64,000 nt of DNA from Triatoma infestans (Eukaryota > Arthropoda > Insecta > Hemiptera > Reduviidae): assembly GCA_011037195.1 (NCBI GenBank), contig JAAEAF010004331.1, positions 53,060-117,059 of the forward strand, given 5' to 3'. Positions 60,271 through 64,000 of this stretch are shown one piece after another. The translations under genes and the position numbers were made by a program. The notes below the pieces were generated by a model. It saw only the letters and a program-made list of their open reading frames with translations, ran no database searches and was not told where the DNA came from. Within the stretch, counting starts at the first letter, position 1; the number at the start of each line of letters is the position of its first letter.

Positions 60271-60742
60271 ACAATAGTATTGTATCCGTTACCAAATAAC
60301 TTGGCTGATCAGTGTGCAATAGTTCAAACAGAAGGATAAAGTAAGAAAAACAAAAAACAGAATATGAAAGCTTTATTTTTAAAATAGGTAATTCTAAAAG
60401 ATTTAATGAATGAAGAATGAATAAATACCACGATTTGCGTCTAAAGAGCGGATTTGGAATTATTTTCCAAATAACTGCATAGCATGCCTAGTCTGTAAAC
60501 TTATTTCATTTCCTAAATCAAACAACAAAAACAAAGTTAATCAATTAACGCTACTGATACAATTAAAAAAAAGGAAACGGAAGAGCTTTTCAAAATCAGG
60601 CCAATTTCCTCTTTCTAAAAAAGAATTTCATTTCATTCGTAGGTAGTAGTGATATATTTATTTGTTAATTTTGTCAAGTGTTAGGACTTTATATCGACCA
60701 TAAATTGAATGAAAGCTCCACATTGAGGAAGTCGCGAAAAGC
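60271..60742 (-). repeat. Right arm of distant inverted repeat
   Basis: It is the inverted counterpart of 54991-55466, with several small indels and point differences. It lies just before the Gypsy relic. Confidence 0.6.
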
Positions 60743-60959
60743 TGCGAGGAAAAATTAAATATCTTACGCTAAAAAAATTGAAATATCTTTGCACTAATAA
60801 CCAAGAAGTTGGTGAGCCGAAAGGAAAAAAAATACACCAACACTTTTGGAACCAGACTTGGCCTAGGATTCTAATCTTCGGAAAGAAAATGCTGCATTAG
60901 CGGAGATCGAAAACGGATCGTTTTTGTCTAGCCAAAGCTCTTGTAGTAAAGAACCTGTA

Positions 60960-61620
60960 ATGATTAACTCAAGATCAAGAAGCTAGTGTTGGAATTGTCA
61001 GCCTGGACATTCCTTTCGCTGGTGCAAAGTTGAGCACAAGGTATTTTGCGGGCGTTGCGGAAAAAAGTCAGTGAAAACCAAAGACTGTTTTTGCAAGAGG
61101 AAGTAGGGAAACTCATAAGAGACGCGAGTTTGAATGGGCGCAACTTGCATAAAATCCCTCAGTACAACAGAAACAATACTGACTGGCAAAACTGGTTGGC
61201 AATTGTTAAAGAAACATACCAACCTCTTCCCAACAATTAAATCACTGGTTCAGTAGTGATAATCGTCCCTATCTCAAAGTAACAATTTTAGGAGTGAAAG
61301 TAATTGGACTTCTTGACTTCGGGGCTCCAAGATCTGTTTTAGATTAGGAAACGTGGCAAAAATTTGAAGATTTAGGACTGCGCTGGAGATTGCTGATACC
61401 AAGATTATTTCTGTCGCGGATGGTTACAAGATGTCAGTTCTTGGATCCATATCTCTTCCAGTAGAACACTGTGGAAAAATGAGGATGATAGACTTCCTAG
61501 TAGCCCCAAGGCTTAAGAATCATGTAATAAATACTTGGGTTGACTTCTGGAGTAAGATGAGCATTGTTCCTAATGTTCAAAGGGTTCCTGGCTTTTTGAT
61601 GATGCTTTAGAAACTGATCC
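60960..61620 (+). pseudogene. Gypsy gag zinc knuckle and protease relic
   Basis: CWNCQPGHSFRWC near 60987-61025 is a gag-type zinc knuckle, one residue short of the CX2CX4HX4C spacing. It is followed by CGRCGKK. Downstream, VIGLLDFGAPRSVLD (about 61290-61340) is the retropepsin active-site block with DFGA in place of DTGA. ISVADGYKMSVLGSISLPVE-type sequence and VDFWSKMSIVPN complete the protease region. Stops and frameshifts are present throughout. Confidence 0.65.
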
Positions 61621-61624
61621 TGCT

Positions 61625-62340
61625 TTGATTGATATGTCATCATTAGAAGAACACCAGAAACAACTCTTGGAGCAAATAATTAGCAAATGGAAAGGCATTC
61701 GTCCACAAAAGTTAGGATGCACGAGCCAGGTGAAACATATAATTGAAACCGATCATCGACCCATCAAGCAGCGATATTGCCCCGTATCGCCTCATGTCCA
61801 GAACATTCTAAATAAAGAGTTGGGTGAAATGTTGGAGCAAGTACCATCGAAGAGCCCTTGGTCTTCACCTGTAGTCTTAGTTAAGAAACCGGACAGTTCA
61901 CACAAATTCTGCGTCGATTACCGACTGTTGAACGCCATTATTAAAAGGGATGCGTATCCATTTCCATTTATCTCCCACATACTGGACAGACTTAGAGATG
62001 GACACTCCTTATCCTCCATTGATATTAAGTCTGCTTATCGGCAAGTGCAGCTGGAGGACAGTCGTTGCGAAAAAACTGCCTTCACTGTTCCAGGAAGAGG
62101 CTTGTTTCACTTCACAAGAATGCCTTTCGGTCTTCATAACTCTTCAGCCACATGGCAGCGTTTAATCGATAACGTCTTGGGAGCAGAGATGGAGCCACAC
62201 GTTTTCTATACTTAGACGACATCGTAATCGTGACCAAGCACTTTGACAAACATGTCGAGATTTTAAAAGAAGTCTTCAGACTACTGACCATCTTAACCAT
62301 CATTGGGATAAATGCACCTTCTGCAGACGATCATTTAAGT
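61625..62340 (+). pseudogene. Gypsy reverse transcriptase relic
   Basis: A 196-codon open frame carries the Gypsy RT blocks in order: WSSPVVLVKKPD, FCVDYRLLNAI, SIDIKSAYRQVQL, KTAFTVPGRGLFHFTRMPFG and LHNSSATWQRLID. The catalytic box YLDDIVIV follows at about 62212 but is out of frame with it, because of a one-base change near 62205. That breaks the enzyme. Confidence 0.85.
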
Positions 62341-62399
62341 ACCTCGGCTACGTTGTGAACAAAGAGGATGACAGGTTGATCCTGAAAAGGTTTCGGCGA

Positions 62400-62990
62400 T
62401 CATGAATTTTCCGATGCCCAAGACTGTAAGACAAGTAAGGAGACTTTTAGGACTTGCTTCTTGGTATCGCCAAATTTGTTCCATCGTTTTCTACTATGGT
62501 TGCTGCTCCACTTAATAGTTTACTGAAGAAAGGAACAAACGGCACTGAGATGAGGAACAGCAAAAAAGCTTTGAAGAGATCAAGGATAAGCTCATCTCAG
62601 CACCTATTCTTACCTGTCCAGACTTGCAAACAGATGCTTCGACTTCTGGTTTGGGAGCAATACTTAGCCAGGAATTCCCTGAAGGGGAAAAGGCAATAGC
62701 TTACGCCAGGAGAGGTTTAACGGCTGCAGAAAAGAAATTTGCCACAAGAGAGCAAGAGTGCCTAGTCGTATTGTGGACTAGAGAAAAGTTCAGACCATAC
62801 TTAGAGGGAATGGTGTTTACAGTGATCACAGATCATATGGCTCTTAAATGGCTCAACAGTTTAAAAGACCCACAAAGACGACTTGCAAGATGGGCGGTAA
62901 AGCTTCAGCAATTTGATTTTCAGATCCAACAACTGCTGGAAAATTAAATAAAGCCGCTGACGCTTTATGTAGGATAGGAGAAGACCAAGA
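62400..62990 (+). pseudogene. Gypsy RNase H relic
   Basis: TDASTSGLGAILSQE, GLTAAEKKFATREQECLVVLW and VFTVITDHMALKWL are the RNase H blocks of Gypsy pol, including the DAS, E and TDH positions. It is split from reverse transcriptase by frameshifts near 62380-62620 and ends at a stop within QQLLEN, with the tail continuing in another frame (KAADALCR). Confidence 0.8.
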
Positions 62991-63159
62991 GAAATTATCA
63001 GCCATATACTGCAGTGATAACCAGCTAGATGACTGTATAGAGACATGTGTTTGAAAGTCAAGCACCTTGAAGCGTATCCTAGTTGGAAAGTAGAAGGATC
63101 ATCACTATATAAGAGAATAGTGGATTCTCATAAGATTTTGGGAGAAGGCCAGCCATGGA

Positions 63160-64000
63160 AGTTGGTAATACCAAAATCGTAGAGGAAGAAAGTTCTGTTC
63201 GACTTTCATGATAGCCTGATTTCTGGTCATCTAGGCTCATTTAAGACACTGCAGCGCATTAAAGACAAACATTATTGGCCAGGCATGGCAGCCAACGTAG
63301 CGAGATATGTAGCAAGATGCCTTACATGCCTTGCCACGAAGCCACCACAACAAGGACCTGCTGGATTGATGGGCAAACAGAGAGTAGCAGAAAGACCATG
63401 GCAAATTATCACAGCTGAATGATGGGTCCTTTCCCCATGTCAACAAAGCAGAACAGGATGCTTTTAGTAGTATGCGATTATTTTTCTAAATACTCGATTC
63501 TACTTCCTCTGAGAAAGGCGACATCGAAGAAAGTGGCACAAATGTTAGAAGAGAGGGTATACAGTTTGGAGTGCCACAAGCTGTTATATGTGACAACGGA
63601 GTCCAATTCAAGGGACGCGAGTTCAAGAGCATGCTGGACGAATATGGAGTGAAACCATGGTTCACAAACCTTTACCACCCGCAAGCGAATCCAACGGAAA
63701 GGGTAAACAGGGTTGTAAAAACCATGCTGGCCTCGTTCGTCAAAGAAAAGCATCGCAATTGGGTCGCCAATCTCGCTAAACTCGAGTTTGCCATGAAAAC
63801 GTCTGTACATGAGGCCACGGGGTGTACTCCGGCATACTTCAATCATGGCCGAGAACTACCTCGCACAGCCACTGATTTTAATGATAAAGCAGCAGTAGGA
63901 GAGCTACAGTTGGAGAGAACTCGGCATGAGAAAAAATTAAAATTAATGCCCGTTTCATATAAAGAGGTTCGGGATAGGCTTGATCGAGCTTATGAAAAAA
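63160..64000 (+). pseudogene. Gypsy integrase relic, runs off the window
   Basis: An HH-CC-like zinc-binding stretch in broken frames (63210-63340) precedes the core. MMGPFPMSTKQNRMLLVVCD, VICDNGVQFKGREFKSML and LYHPQANPTERVNRVVKTML supply the D, D, E region in successive frames. PSERV-type 'PTERVNR' contains the Glu. The sequence continues to position 64000 without an LTR, so the element's 3' end is outside the window. Confidence 0.75.

Overview
The window looks like AT-rich arthropod DNA, most likely from an insect with a large transposon-rich genome. It has spliced genes with GT-AG introns, C2H2 zinc-finger arrays, tRNA-derived SINEs, and remains of Gypsy, Copia, non-LTR, Tc1/mariner, hAT and Harbinger-like elements. 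I cannot name the species. There is no sign of bacterial, plastid or free viral DNA.

Layout. (1) 1-10.4 kb is mostly repeats: foldback elements, a 5'-truncated non-LTR element inside a palindromic MITE, and dispersed repeat copies. It holds one compact intronless gene (3710-4390) for a small secreted protein resembling group-7 mite allergens. (2) 10.4-24.4 kb, minus strand, is a complete 15-exon gene for an SLC12A9-type cation-chloride cotransporter. The splice junctions I chose join in frame to give 931 residues. Its introns carry SINEs, dispersed repeats, and a 2.2-kb Harbinger-like element with a ribozyme-like foldback nested inside. (3) 26.8-30.2 kb holds a non-LTR ORF2 relic and an internally deleted Gypsy element with both LTRs. 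(4) 30.5-60 kb is a tandemly duplicated zinc-finger cluster on the minus strand. Each unit originally carried a non-LTR fragment, a Copia fragment, a ZNF gene (array exon, intron, 16-codon first coding exon, probable noncoding exon), a Tc1/mariner fragment and a probable promoter block. ZNF1 and ZNF2 look complete. A third unit lost its array exon, a fourth is a fusion relic, and a fifth (57.8-59.0 kb) has an intact 13-finger array but no visible first exon. (5) 60.9-64.0 kb is a degraded Gypsy gag-pol that runs off the window.

The most interesting signal is a module of about 40 nt in four different repeat families. It has a short helix I, a core close to CUGANGA, one extra base, a hairpin, GAAA, a short palindromic helix III, a GUC or GUU triplet, and the other strand of helix I. 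This is the layout of a type I hammerhead ribozyme, and the stems differ between families while still pairing. Three of the four families occur as inverted-repeat foldbacks. Because the zinc-finger units are paralogous, empty sites in sister copies define the exact ends and target-site duplications of several insertions.
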